Assembly: GCF_030409325.1 (NCBI RefSeq)
Contig: NZ_JAUFPR010000002.1
Span: 1-64,000, forward strand
DNA length: 64,000 nt
Origin: Mucilaginibacter aquaedulcis
GTDB taxonomy: Bacteria > Bacteroidota > Bacteroidia > Sphingobacteriales > Sphingobacteriaceae
Reading direction: 5' to 3'
Below, piece by piece: positions 43,428 through 53,000 of the stretch. The notes under the pieces were generated by a model. The model ran no database searches and was not told where the DNA came from. It worked only from the letters and a program-made list of their open reading frames with translations. The translations under genes were made by a program, and so were the position numbers. Every line of letters begins with the position of its first letter. Positions within the stretch are counted from its first letter, which is position 1.

Positions 43428-45065
43428 TTGAGAAGACGCGACTTTATTTATTTAACGGGTATGGGGGCCAGCGCGTTGATGCTGCCCGGCTTATCCGGAT
43501 TTGGTAAAACAATTGATCCGCTGCAAGCACTGGAAGGTGTTGATGCAAAGATCAAGAAGGAGCTGGCAGATGTAGCCTTGAATGCTGCCAAATCAAACGG
43601 AGCTACCTATGCCGATGTCAGGATAGGCCGCTACCTGAACCAGTTTGTTATTACCCGTGAAAACAAGGTGCTTAACGTGGCTAACACCGAATCGTACGGT
43701 ATCGGTATCCGGGTTATTGCTAACGGATGCTGGGGCTTTGCCGCTACTAATGATGTAACCAAAGAGGGTATGGCTAAAACTGCCTTAAAGGCGGTTGCGG
43801 TTGCAAAGGCCAATGCTAAAATTGGTGGTGCGCCAGTACAGCTGGCCCCACAAAAAGGTTATGGCGATGTAAGCTGGAAAACACCATTAACTAAAAACGC
43901 GTTTGAAGTACCCATTAAAGAAAAAGTTGACCTGCTATTGAACGCCAATGGAGTGGCAATGGCTGGGGGGGCCAACTTTGTAAACTCTATCATGTTTGCG
44001 GTTAATGAGCAAAAATATTTTGCATCCACTGATGGTTCTTATATTGATCAGGATGTGCACCGCCTTTACCCAAGCTTTACAGTTACTAAGATTGATCCTT
44101 CGGCCGGTTCTTTTGAAACCCGCCGCTCTCTAAGTTCGCCGGTAGGGATGGGGTATGAGTACCTTGACCCATTGGCCAGCGAAAAAGTTTTAGGCGTTAC
44201 TCCGCGTTATAAAAACCGTTACGATATGCTGGAAGATATTAAATATGCCACCCAGCAGGCAGGCGATAAGTTAAAGGCAAAATCGGTTGAGCCGGGTAAA
44301 TACGACCTCGTGCTTGATCCTTCGCACCTGTGGTTAACCATACATGAATCTGTTGGTCACCCAACCGAGCTCGATCGTGTGTTAGGGTATGAGGCCAACT
44401 TTGCAGGTACCAGCTTTTTAACCTTAGATAAATGGAAATCGGGCAAATTTAATTTCGGAAGTAAAGTCGTCAATATCGTAGGTGATAAAACCCAGGTTGG
44501 TTCATTGGGTGCCGTAGGTTATGATGACGAGGGTGTGCAATGTAAAAAGTGGGATATTATTAAAGATGGTATCCTGGTTAATTATCAGGCCATTCGTGAT
44601 CAGGCGCACATTATCGGTCTGAATGAATCACAGGGCTGCTGCTATTCTCAAAGCTGGCAGGATGTACAGTTTCAGCGTATGCCAAACGTTTCACTTCAGC
44701 CGGGTAAAACTCCTTTAAGTGTTGACGAAATGATCAAGAACGTGGAAAAAGGAGTGTATATCATTGGCGATGGCTCTTTCTCTATTGATCAGCAGCGTTA
44801 TAACTTCCAATTTGGTGGTCAGCTATTTTATGAGATCAAAGAGGGTAAAATTGTAGGTATGCTTAACGATGTAGCCTACCAGGCCAATACTCAGGAGTTC
44901 TGGAATTCATGTGCCCAGGTTTGTGATGAGCGCGATTATCGTTTGGGCGGAGCCTTTAATGATGGTAAAGGTCAGCCAGCTCAATCAAGCGCGGTATCGC
45001 ATGGCGCATCAACCGCGCATTTTAAAGGAGTTAATGTAATCAACACTAAAAGAAAGATCGGATAA
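43428..45065 (+). CDS. tldD: TldD-like metalloprotease, Tat-exported
   Basis: 545 aa from TTG 43428, chosen because AGGAGG precedes it and the product then starts MRRRDFIYLTGMG, a twin-arginine signal. Seen: the zinc motif HESVGH (His306, Glu307, His311) in TIHESVGHPTELDRVLGYEA, followed by FAGTSFLTL and VNIVGDKTQVGSLGAVGYDD, which match TldD. Known: TldD with TldE (PmbA) forms a heterodimeric protease that degrades unfolded peptides and matures peptides such as microcin B17. The Tat signal suggests the Bacteroidota version acts in the periplasm. The PmbA partner starts 7 nt downstream. Confidence 0.9.
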   Translation: MRRRDFIYLTGMGASALMLPGLSGFGKTIDPLQALEGVDAKIKKELADVALNAAKSNGATYADVRIGRYLNQFVITRENKVLNVANTESYGIGIRVIANGCWGFAATNDVTKEGMAKTALKAVAVAKANAKIGGAPVQLAPQKGYGDVSWKTPLTKNAFEVPIKEKVDLLLNANGVAMAGGANFVNSIMFAVNEQKYFASTDGSYIDQDVHRLYPSFTVTKIDPSAGSFETRRSLSSPVGMGYEYLDPLASEKVLGVTPRYKNRYDMLEDIKYATQQAGDKLKAKSVEPGKYDLVLDPSHLWLTIHESVGHPTELDRVLGYEANFAGTSFLTLDKWKSGKFNFGSKVVNIVGDKTQVGSLGAVGYDDEGVQCKKWDIIKDGILVNYQAIRDQAHIIGLNESQGCCYSQSWQDVQFQRMPNVSLQPGKTPLSVDEMIKNVEKGVYIIGDGSFSIDQQRYNFQFGGQLFYEIKEGKIVGMLNDVAYQANTQEFWNSCAQVCDERDYRLGGAFNDGKGQPAQSSAVSHGASTAHFKGVNVINTKRKIG

Positions 45066-45072
45066 TTGAATT

Positions 45073-46404
45073 ATGCCTATATTAAATAAAGAAGATGCAC
45101 AGGCTTTGTTAAAGAAGGTGCTTGCCTATTCAAAAGCCGAAGAGTGTGAAGCAAGTTTAAGCGGCAGCGAAGGCGGTAATATAAGAACGGCCTTAAACGC
45201 GGTATCAACAGCTGGTGATATCAGTATAATGAGCTTGGCCGTAACCTCGGTTTTTGGTAAAAAAGCCGGAACCGCTACCATTGATGAGTTTGACGACGCG
45301 GCCCTGGAAAGGGTTGTACGCAGGGCAGAAGAATTAGCCCAGCTGGCTCCGGCAAATCCTGAGTATATGCCGGTATTAGGTCCGCAGAATTTTCCTGATT
45401 CTATAACCTACAACGCGAATACTGCCGGCATGACACCGGATAGCCGTGCTGAGTTGGTAGCCAAAAGTTTATCAGTTACCAAAGATGCCAAATTACAGGC
45501 CGCAGGTTTTCTTGAAAATTCAACAAGCTTTAATGCTATGATGAATTCAAAAGGCTTGTTTGCCTATAATAAAGGCAATGATGTTACTTTTTCGGTAACT
45601 ACCCGTAACGAAGCGGGTACAGCATCTGGATATGCCGCCAGAGGTTTTACTGATGTAAGTAAGCTGGATACATTTGCTGCTACTAAGGTTGCGGCTGGTA
45701 AGTGCCTAAGCTCGTCTGGGGCAAAAGCCATAGAGCCCGGAAAATATACGGTGATATTAGAGCCGGTAGCTGCTACCTATATGATGGAAAACATGTTCCG
45801 TTTCGACGCGCGAAGTGCCGAAGAAGGACGTAGCTTTTTAAGTAAAAAGGGCGGTGGTACGCGTTTGGGTGAACAGTTGATGGACCCCAAGGTTACTATT
45901 TACTCCGATCCTTTTAATGCCGATTTGCCTTCAGCAACCTGGAGTGGGGAAGGCCTGCCTCGCGAAAAAACAATGTGGATAGATAAGGGAGTGGTTAAAA
46001 ATTTAAGCTATTCCCGTTATTGGGCCGATAAAAAAGGGGTTAAACCTTTGCCTGGCCCTGGTAATATCATCATGGAAGGCGGCGATGCCAGTTTAGAGGA
46101 CCTGATAAAAAGCACCGAACGTGGCATATTGGTTTCACGCTTATGGTACATCCGTATGGTTGATCCCCAATCACTGTTGCTTACCGGCCTTACCCGCGAT
46201 GGTACATTTTATATTGAAAACGGAAAGATCAAGTTCCCGGTAAAAAACTTCCGCTTTAACGAAAGTCCGGTTATTATGCTGAATAATCTGGAAGCATTAG
46301 GTAAACAGGAACGCAGCATCAGTGTAGAAAGCTACAGGAGTTACCTCATTCCGCCTATGAAAATAAGGGACTTTACATTTAGTTCATTATCCGACGCGGT
46401 TTAG
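45073..46404 (+). CDS. PmbA/TldE-like protease partner
   Basis: 443 aa, no signal peptide visible. Seen: start MPILNKEDAQALLKKVLAYS, then SLSGSEGGNIRTALN, a central RAEELAQLAPANPEYMP, and the C-terminal VNFRFNESPVIMLNN-like block (FPVKNFRFNESPVIMLNNLE) typical of the TldE side. No HExxxH zinc motif, as expected for TldE, which lacks the metal site. It forms the inactive-looking half of the TldD/E dimer. One concern: the partner appears exported but this protein has no obvious signal. It ends the operon at a strong terminator. Confidence 0.88.
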   Translation: MPILNKEDAQALLKKVLAYSKAEECEASLSGSEGGNIRTALNAVSTAGDISIMSLAVTSVFGKKAGTATIDEFDDAALERVVRRAEELAQLAPANPEYMPVLGPQNFPDSITYNANTAGMTPDSRAELVAKSLSVTKDAKLQAAGFLENSTSFNAMMNSKGLFAYNKGNDVTFSVTTRNEAGTASGYAARGFTDVSKLDTFAATKVAAGKCLSSSGAKAIEPGKYTVILEPVAATYMMENMFRFDARSAEEGRSFLSKKGGGTRLGEQLMDPKVTIYSDPFNADLPSATWSGEGLPREKTMWIDKGVVKNLSYSRYWADKKGVKPLPGPGNIIMEGGDASLEDLIKSTERGILVSRLWYIRMVDPQSLLLTGLTRDGTFYIENGKIKFPVKNFRFNESPVIMLNNLEALGKQERSISVESYRSYLIPPMKIRDFTFSSLSDAV

Positions 46405-46427
46405 CATCTGGTTTAAGCTAAACAAGT

Positions 46428-46473
46428 AATACAAACGGCCATTCCTCAACTGGAATGGCCGTTTGTATTTGTA
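46428..46473. terminator. 18-bp perfect hairpin terminator
   Basis: AATACAAACGGCCATTCC (46428-46445) is exactly complementary to 46452-46469, with a 6-nt loop (TCAACT) and a T-rich downstream arm. It lies 24 nt past the stop of the TldE-like gene and closes the MoxR-TldD operon. Confidence 0.85.
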
Positions 46474-46550
46474 ATAACTGAATTGATCTTCTTCGTAGTT
46501 AATGCTTTGACATGGTTTTGTAATATTGGTTAAGCTGAGTTTTTAATTTA

Positions 46551-46564
46551 ATACCAATCGGTAT
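46551..46564. promoter_or_regulatory. operator copy 1 (ATACCnnnnGGTAT)
   Basis: ATACCAATCGGTAT, a palindrome of the TetR-operator kind. It overlaps the candidate -7 element of the MFS gene promoter. Copies 2 and 3 lie downstream. Confidence 0.65.
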
Positions 46565-46569
46565 ATTTG
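46562..46569 (+). promoter_or_regulatory. candidate -7 element of the MFS transporter promoter
   Basis: TATATTTG fits TAnnTTTG and overlaps operator copy 1, so a bound repressor would block it. No clear -33 TTTG is present at the usual distance. It lies 133 nt before the ATG at 46702. Confidence 0.4.
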
Positions 46570-46612
46570 TATCGTGATTTGATCGAGGTGCGGTTAGTCT
46601 CGTTCTAAAAAA

Positions 46613-46626
46613 ATACCGTTTGGTAT
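46613..46626. promoter_or_regulatory. operator copy 2, nested in a wider inverted repeat
   Basis: ATACCGTTTGGTAT, fully palindromic in both 5-bp arms. It is flanked by CGTTCTAAA (46601-46609) and TTTAGAACG (46628-46636), a second, outer inverted repeat. Confidence 0.65.
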
Positions 46627-46683
46627 ATTTAGAACGAAATTATACTCATCTATAAATTCAATTGCAATAGTTTAATATAAAAT

Positions 46684-46697
46684 ATACCAATCAGTAT
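46684..46697. promoter_or_regulatory. operator copy 3, just before the MFS start codon
   Basis: ATACCAATCAGTAT, one mismatch from copy 1. It ends 4 nt before the ATG at 46702, so a bound protein would block elongation or cover the translation-initiation region's DNA. Confidence 0.6.
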
Positions 46698-46701
46698 AAT
46701 T

Positions 46702-48252
46702 ATGAGTCCCGTAAAACGCCAGATATTACTTATAACCGTTATAGCAGCTGCTATCATGGAGTTAATTGATACTTCAATAGTGAATGTAGCGCTAAATTAC
46801 ATGAGCGGAAATCTTGGAGCCACACTTGAAGATATTTCCTGGGTAATAACCTCTTATGCCATAGCCAATGTTATTGTGATCCCCATGACCAGTTTTTTAG
46901 TTAACAACCTCGGACGGCGTAATTACTACATTGGCTCAATTATTCTTTTTACCTTTTGTTCGTTCATGTGTGGTAATGCTTCAGGTATCTGGGAGTTGGT
47001 GGCATTCCGCTTTTTACAAGGATTGGGTGGGGGAGCTTTACTTTCTGTTTCGGCCACAGTGGTTTATGAACTATTTCCGAAGGAAAAACAGGCTACTGCC
47101 AGCGCCTTATTTGGTATAGGCGTATTTATTGGCCCAACCATCGGTCCAACACTGGGTGGTTACATTACTGAAAATTATTCATGGCCCTGGATCTTTTATA
47201 TCAATATCCCAATTGGGGTAGCCGCAGCTATTTCCTGTTTCTTTTTACTATATGAACCACTTATCAAACAAAAAATAAAACATGTTGATTGGATCGGTAT
47301 CTTTTTACTCATCATAGGTATCGGATCATTACAGGTAGTTTTAGAACGCGGACAAACTGATGATTGGTTTGCCGCTGGCTACATTGTTTTTTTAACTGTT
47401 GTAGCAGCACTATCGCTTACTGCCTTTATTATTTGGGAATTATATACCGAAAATCCGGTGGTCAACTTGCGAATACTGAGATTCAGATCATTGAGTATAG
47501 CGGCTGTGCTTACTTTCATCACAGGCATGGGCATGTATACATCTATTTATCTTACACCGGTTGTTGCACAGCGCTTATTGGGTTTTACTCCAACGCAATC
47601 GGGTTTATTGCTTTTGCCAGGTTCCATAGTAGCTGTATTGGCGCTTGTGCTTACCGGTAAATTGTTACAAAAAGGGGTTTCGGCGGCTTTGATTGTGTTT
47701 TTTGGCTTTTTATGCTTTATTTATTTTAACTGGTCAATGTCAAGGATAAACCTGGAAACACCTGCTATTGAAATTACTTTAAATCTTATTTTCAGGGCTA
47801 TAGGTATGGCGTTGTTAACTGTGCCTTTGGGTACGTTGGCCGTTTCATCACTGGAGGCTAAAGATATGCCTCAGGGTACTGCCTTAAACAACATGATGCG
47901 CCAATTGGGCGGTTCATTTGGCATCTCCATTATAAATACCTATGTAGCCCGTCGCATAGTCTCACACCGGATTGATCTGATAACGCACATTACTGCTGAT
48001 AATCCTGTTTCTATCAGCCGTATCAGCAATTACACCGGGGCGTTTCAGCAAAAAGGCTTTAGTTTTCTTGATGCCAAACAAAAGGCCATGCAACTGATAG
48101 AGAACGTGGTTATTAAACAATCTTCTTTTTCCAGCTACCTTGATGGCTATTTTCTGATCGGGTTGTTTTTTGCAATTGTACTGCCCTTGTTACTTTTTGT
48201 CGCTAAGCGAGACAAAAAGAAGCCTTTGGTAATTCCTTCCTCAGATCATTAA
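46702..48252 (+). CDS. DHA2-family (EmrB/QacA-type) drug exporter
   Basis: 516 aa, about 14 membrane segments, major facilitator superfamily. Seen: start segment IMELIDTSIVNVALNYMSG (the D-T-S-I-V-N-V-A motif of DHA2), motif A-like FLVNNLGRRNYYIGS, motif C region GIGVFIGPTIGPTLGGYI with following NYSWPWIFYINIPIG, and NMMRQLGGSFGISI. It extrudes drugs or toxic ions by proton antiport. No HlyD/EmrA-type adaptor is adjacent. Three TetR-type palindromes precede it, so it is presumably repressed until an inducer appears; the regulator is not in the window. Confidence 0.93.
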   Translation: MSPVKRQILLITVIAAAIMELIDTSIVNVALNYMSGNLGATLEDISWVITSYAIANVIVIPMTSFLVNNLGRRNYYIGSIILFTFCSFMCGNASGIWELVAFRFLQGLGGGALLSVSATVVYELFPKEKQATASALFGIGVFIGPTIGPTLGGYITENYSWPWIFYINIPIGVAAAISCFFLLYEPLIKQKIKHVDWIGIFLLIIGIGSLQVVLERGQTDDWFAAGYIVFLTVVAALSLTAFIIWELYTENPVVNLRILRFRSLSIAAVLTFITGMGMYTSIYLTPVVAQRLLGFTPTQSGLLLLPGSIVAVLALVLTGKLLQKGVSAALIVFFGFLCFIYFNWSMSRINLETPAIEITLNLIFRAIGMALLTVPLGTLAVSSLEAKDMPQGTALNNMMRQLGGSFGISIINTYVARRIVSHRIDLITHITADNPVSISRISNYTGAFQQKGFSFLDAKQKAMQLIENVVIKQSSFSSYLDGYFLIGLFFAIVLPLLLFVAKRDKKKPLVIPSSDH

Positions 48253-48346
48253 AATACGGGCATCTTTATTGTGTGTTTGTTAATGTAAATTTAACATTTG
48301 TGTTTTATTATATAAATATGACTGCCCGTAATTTGCAATCCAAGTT

Positions 48347-48928
48347 ATGGAAATAGTAGATATGCCCTTATTGCACACTTTAGAAGGATTTGAAAGCATA
48401 TTTAAAGATAATTACACTCCGCTTTTCGGCTATGTTAATTCAATAGTGAATGATGATGACCTTGCAAAAGATGTATTGTCTGATCTGTTTTTGAATTTAT
48501 GGCAACAAAAGGATAAGCTACAGATTAATGAACTGAAACCTTATTTGTTCCGATCCGCTAAAAACGGTGCATTAAAAGCTTTGTCGTCACATTATCAAAC
48601 TTCAGAACTGCCCGATGACGCGTTTAATATTCCTGAAAATACGTACAATCCATTTGAAAAATTTGTTGCTAAACAATCCATAAAAATTGTCGAAAACCTG
48701 ATCAATAAGCTGCCTGTGCATCGCAAAGAAATGATTGAGTTACGGCTATTAGGTTTAAAAAATGCTGAGATTGCCCAGATACTTGATATTACCGAAAAAA
48801 AGGTTGAATACAATATGCGTGAAGCAATTGAGCAGCTTGGCCATGCTGTTAACAACAGTAACCTTGACAAAGCTACAATTGCAGGAGGGTTAATGCTGGT
48901 GAATATCATGTTTACAATAATTGGCTAA
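48347..48928 (+). CDS. ECF RNA polymerase sigma factor with hydrophobic C-terminal tail
   Basis: 193 aa. Seen: sigma region 2 (FESIFKDNYTPLFGYVNSIV; AKDVLSDLFLNLWQQKDKL, with the core-binding D-L-F-x-x-L-W) and region 4 (INKLPVHRKEMIELRLLGLK; NAEIAQILDITEKKVEYNMR). The FecR anti-sigma gene lies 176 nt downstream and a SusC transducer with an STN domain after it, so this is a FecI-type switch. Unusual: the last 17 residues (177-193) are hydrophobic (TIAGGLMLVNIMFTIIG) and could bind or insert into the membrane. An 8-bp inverted repeat (48255-48262 with 48323-48330) brackets the upstream region. Confidence 0.92.
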   Translation: MEIVDMPLLHTLEGFESIFKDNYTPLFGYVNSIVNDDDLAKDVLSDLFLNLWQQKDKLQINELKPYLFRSAKNGALKALSSHYQTSELPDDAFNIPENTYNPFEKFVAKQSIKIVENLINKLPVHRKEMIELRLLGLKNAEIAQILDITEKKVEYNMREAIEQLGHAVNNSNLDKATIAGGLMLVNIMFTIIG

Positions 48929-48981
48929 TCCTTAGTTAGCATATAGCCAATAAACAAGTAGATAAGATCTCTTTAATAACT

Positions 48982-49006
48982 AAAAGCCGGATTATTCCGG
49001 CTTTTT
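48982..49006 (+). terminator. intrinsic terminator between sigma and fecR genes
   Basis: AAAAGCCGG (48982-48990) pairs with CCGGCTTTT (48997-49005) around ATTATT, followed by further T. The sigma gene is therefore transcribed apart from the FecR-SusC-SusD unit, at least in part, with a promoter expected between 49007 and 49104. Confidence 0.8.
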
Positions 49007-49104
49007 ACGTTTCTGGCACTATTTAACAAAAAATTAACAAACTGGTAATTTTCTCTTTAGGTGGAAACCGGCTCAATTAAGCTCTTTATATAAAATTACA
49101 AAGA

Positions 49105-50073
49105 GTGAACTGGGAAACATTATTGAATTACGTAAACGGCGATTGTAAAGCTAAGGAGGCAAAAGAGGTAATTGACTGGGCCGGAGAGCAAGCCGAGCAT
49201 AAGTTTTTACTTACTTACCTGGAAAGAAGAAAGCAGCAGCTTGAGCACCCCTTAAAACCAAGTGATATTGATGAACAATGGCTGCGTTTACTCGACAGGA
49301 TATTTGAATTACCGGCATCAGGAAATAAAAGAAGCTTTCTAAAGCATTACAGACTTGTCGGTATTGCTGCCAGTTTATTATTGTTTTGCTTTTTTGGATG
49401 GCTTTATGTAAACAGTGCTAAAAACGCAGCAGGTAACACCATACAAACCTTACAAAGCGCCAAAAACGCTGGCGGCCGCCTTTCCCTGCCTGATGGTACA
49501 CAGGTATTTATGGCCCCTAACTCTAAAATAACATATACCAATTTATTTAACACAGAAAAACGGGAGTTGACATTAACAGGCGAAGCTTTTTTTGATGTTA
49601 AGCACGATGAGCACAAACCTTTCATTATCCGCACCAATAATCAATTATCGGTAACGGTGATGGGTACTTCATTTAATGTTTATGCCCGCCCCAAAGCTAA
49701 CACCGAGATTAAGGTGGCTACCGGATTGGTAGGTATTACAGCAAGTAATAAATCACACTATTTAAAGGCAGGTCAGCAGTTGATATATCAGCTAAATAGT
49801 GGTCAAATTACTATTAAGCAGGTGAATGCCCAGGAGGCCTCATCATTGCAAAATGAAAGCCTGTTTTTTAATGACAACAATGCCGATGAAATAGCCGAAA
49901 AGCTACAACGCTGGTACAATATTACCATCGAAGTAAAACCATCGGCCCGTAAACGTGCGCGCTTTAGCGGCGAAATGAAAGATACCGGCCTTGATAACCT
50001 TCTAAATGGCTTAAGCTATGCCACAGGTTTAAAATATCACTTCCAAAACCCACATACCGTAATACTATTCTGA
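49105..50073 (+). CDS. FecR-family anti-sigma regulator
   Basis: 322 aa from a GTG start (49105); no ATG gives a full-length product. Seen: a cytoplasmic N-terminal part (1-80) that would hold the sigma factor, one membrane helix (about 83-103), and the periplasmic FecR domain (GGRLSLPDGTQVFMAPNSKI; LTGEAFFDVKHDEHKPFII; VMGTSFNVYA) with the C-terminal DUF4974-like part (NNADEIAEKLQRWYNITIEV). It relays the signal from the STN domain of the SusC protein encoded 6 nt downstream to the ECF sigma factor. Confidence 0.92.
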   Translation: MNWETLLNYVNGDCKAKEAKEVIDWAGEQAEHKFLLTYLERRKQQLEHPLKPSDIDEQWLRLLDRIFELPASGNKRSFLKHYRLVGIAASLLLFCFFGWLYVNSAKNAAGNTIQTLQSAKNAGGRLSLPDGTQVFMAPNSKITYTNLFNTEKRELTLTGEAFFDVKHDEHKPFIIRTNNQLSVTVMGTSFNVYARPKANTEIKVATGLVGITASNKSHYLKAGQQLIYQLNSGQITIKQVNAQEASSLQNESLFFNDNNADEIAEKLQRWYNITIEVKPSARKRARFSGEMKDTGLDNLLNGLSYATGLKYHFQNPHTVILF

Positions 50074-50079
50074 TTAAAT

Positions 50080-53000
50080 ATGAAACAACTTAAACTCTTA
50101 TTTTTTATTCGAAAAAAATTATACCCGCTTTTGCTTATGCTGCTTTTTTCGGCAGTGGTACATGCGCAGGTAAAGCCTGCCGATCAATATAGTTTTGGTC
50201 AGAAGCGCATGAGTATACAAGCCATAATAAATACGCTGAAAACCAAATACGGTTACAAAGTTTCTTTTGATGCCGATGTAAATATGAACAGTCTTATTAC
50301 GCTGCCCGATGAAACCTTAAAGCTTGAAAAGCTTACCCAGGTGTTGCAGCAGGCTGGTATAGGTATAAAAAACATTAATGGCAACCTGGTTATTAAAAAG
50401 CTGAACGTAGTTACCGTGAGCGGTACAATAGTTTCTGCTGATGATAAATTACCGCTTGCCGGAGTTAGCGTGAGTGATAATACTAAAAGGCTGTTGACCT
50501 TTTCCAATGCCAATGGTTCATTCACGGTTTCAATTCCAGATGGCAGTTTATTACAATTTTCAACCGTAGGTTTTGAAGCACAAAGCCAGGTTTTTAATAA
50601 AAGCGCTGCTGGTGTGACTATCACTTTAGCTAAATCAAATTCTACATTGAATGAGGTAGTGGTTACCGCCTTAGGCATTAAGCGTGACGAAAAGGCACTG
50701 GGTTATTCTGCAACCAATATTAAAGGTGAGCAATTGACTGATGCGCTTTCAAGCAACTGGACAGATGCGCTTTCAGGGAAAGTAGCCGGATTAAACCTGG
50801 TACGTTCAAACGCCGGACCCACTGGATCAAACAAAATTATCCTGCGAGGTGAAAACAACCTTACCGGCGATAACGAAGCCCTGATAGTATTGGATGGAGT
50901 GGTGATGAACAATGGTAGCGGTAGGCGTACGGCTATTTCAGGCGAGGTGGTTTACGGTACTGGCAGCGATAATATGCCTGCTGATTATGGTAGCAGTATC
51001 AACGATATTAACCCGGAGGATATTGAATCCATTTCGGTATTGAAAGGCCCGGGTGCAGCTGCTTTATATGGCCAGAGAGGTGCTAATGGCGCTATTATTA
51101 TCACTACGAAATCAGGCAGTTCTAAACGTAAGGGCTTGGGAATAACAGTTAATTCAAACGCATCTATAGAAAAAGTTAACCGCTGGCCCGATCTGCAGTA
51201 TGAGTACGGGCAAGGTACAGGTGGCGCAACTTATTATTCATACGGTGCAGGCCCGGATGGTGCAAGCACAAGTGCAACAAGTTCTGCATACGGTCCGCGT
51301 TTTGATGGGCAGATGTTTTACCAGTTTGATCCGGTAACTCAAAAACAATCAACCGTAAGAACCCCATGGGTGCCTTATAAAGATCAAATACGCGATTTTT
51401 TTAATACTGGCCAAACGTTTACCAATTCGGTAAGTATTGAGGGTGGTAGCGATAAAACAACCGCGCGCTTTTCGGCAACTAATGTGAGCAATAAATGGAT
51501 AATCCCGAATACAGGTTATGGCCGTAATAGTGTGGCTGTATCGGTAAATTCAAAGATCAACGATAAGCTTACGATTAGTTCAAAGGTAAATTACCAGGAT
51601 AAATTCAGCGATAACCTGCCTGGTGCCGGTTACGGAAATCAATCGCCTATGTATTGGTTCATTTTCTGGCAACCCAGCGCCAACCTCAACTGGCTGAAAA
51701 ACTATTGGGTAAATGGCATGGAAAACCGTAAGATCGAATACCCTTTCAGTTCGTTCCCTGAAAACCCTTATGCTGTATCTTATGAGTTTATTAATAAATC
51801 AAACCGAAATGCAGTTACCGGAAACGTGCAGGCTGCTTACAGCATCACTAAAGAACTAAGCCTGCAATTGAGGACTTCATTAGACATGAGTTATGAGCAA
51901 CGTGCGCAGGAACGCCCTTACGATGCTGGTACTAAATATCCATTAGGTTCTTACCGTACACAAAATATTTTCTCTGAAGAGGCAAGTGCCGATTTCTTAC
52001 TGCGATATAATAAAAAGGTAAATAAAGATATTACCATAACTGCTACTGCAGGTGGTAGTATGCTGCGAAACACTTACAATAAAGATGAGGTACGAGCCGA
52101 CTCATTGTATTACCCGGGCATTTATACTACGGCCAATTCAAAAGGGGCTTTAATAACCCTCCCTTATAAAAGCAAGTATGCTTTGAATAGCTTTTATGGT
52201 TTATTATCAACCAGCTACAAAAACTTTTTATATCTTGATTTAACGGGTCGCCAGGATTGGAACAGTGTTTTGGCAACGCCTCAAAGAACAGATAAGGTAG
52301 GTTTCTTCTACCCATCGGCCAGCGCGAGCTTTGTTTTATCTGAGGCGTTTAAACTACCCGAATCTATCAGTCTTGCCAAGTTAAGAGCATCGGTATCAAG
52401 CGTAGGTAGCGGTGGTACTTCGCCATACCAAACGTCATACTCTTACGGAACAGCGGGAAGTACTTATAGCGGTGGTTTAATTAACCCAGGCACCATGCCC
52501 GATGTAAATCTTGAGCCCTTACGAACCAACACTATTGAGGTTGGCTCGGATGTACGTTTCTTTAAAAACCGTTTAGGTGTTGATGTGGCTTTATATTCTG
52601 GCAACACTAAAAATCAAATCCTGAGCCGGGTAGTTGATGCCTCTTCGGGTTACAGCAGGCAAATACTTAATATTGGAAAGATACAAAACCAGGGTATAGA
52701 GGTAGCTGTAAATGGTAGCCCGATATCAAACCCTAAAGGGTTCACGTGGTCGGCCAATATCACCTTCTCATCAAACCGTAACAAGATCAAGGAGCTGGCA
52801 GATAGCTCTGTAGTATTACAGAACGGCCCAACAGGCGGCAGCCAGATCATAGCAAAAGTAGGCGGCAGCATGGGCGCGCTTTACGGCAGAGGCTATTTAC
52901 GTGCCCCTGATGGTCAGGTAGTTTTTGATCTTAAAACAGGTTTTGCGCTTTTATCTCCCGACCCGGTTTATCTGGGCAACACTTCGCCAAAATGGAAATT

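Noticed and set aside
46551..46697. Repeated palindromes considered as a CRISPR array or insertion-sequence ends
   Set aside because: Only three copies, 14 bp long, unevenly spaced, and placed in a promoter; operators are the better explanation.
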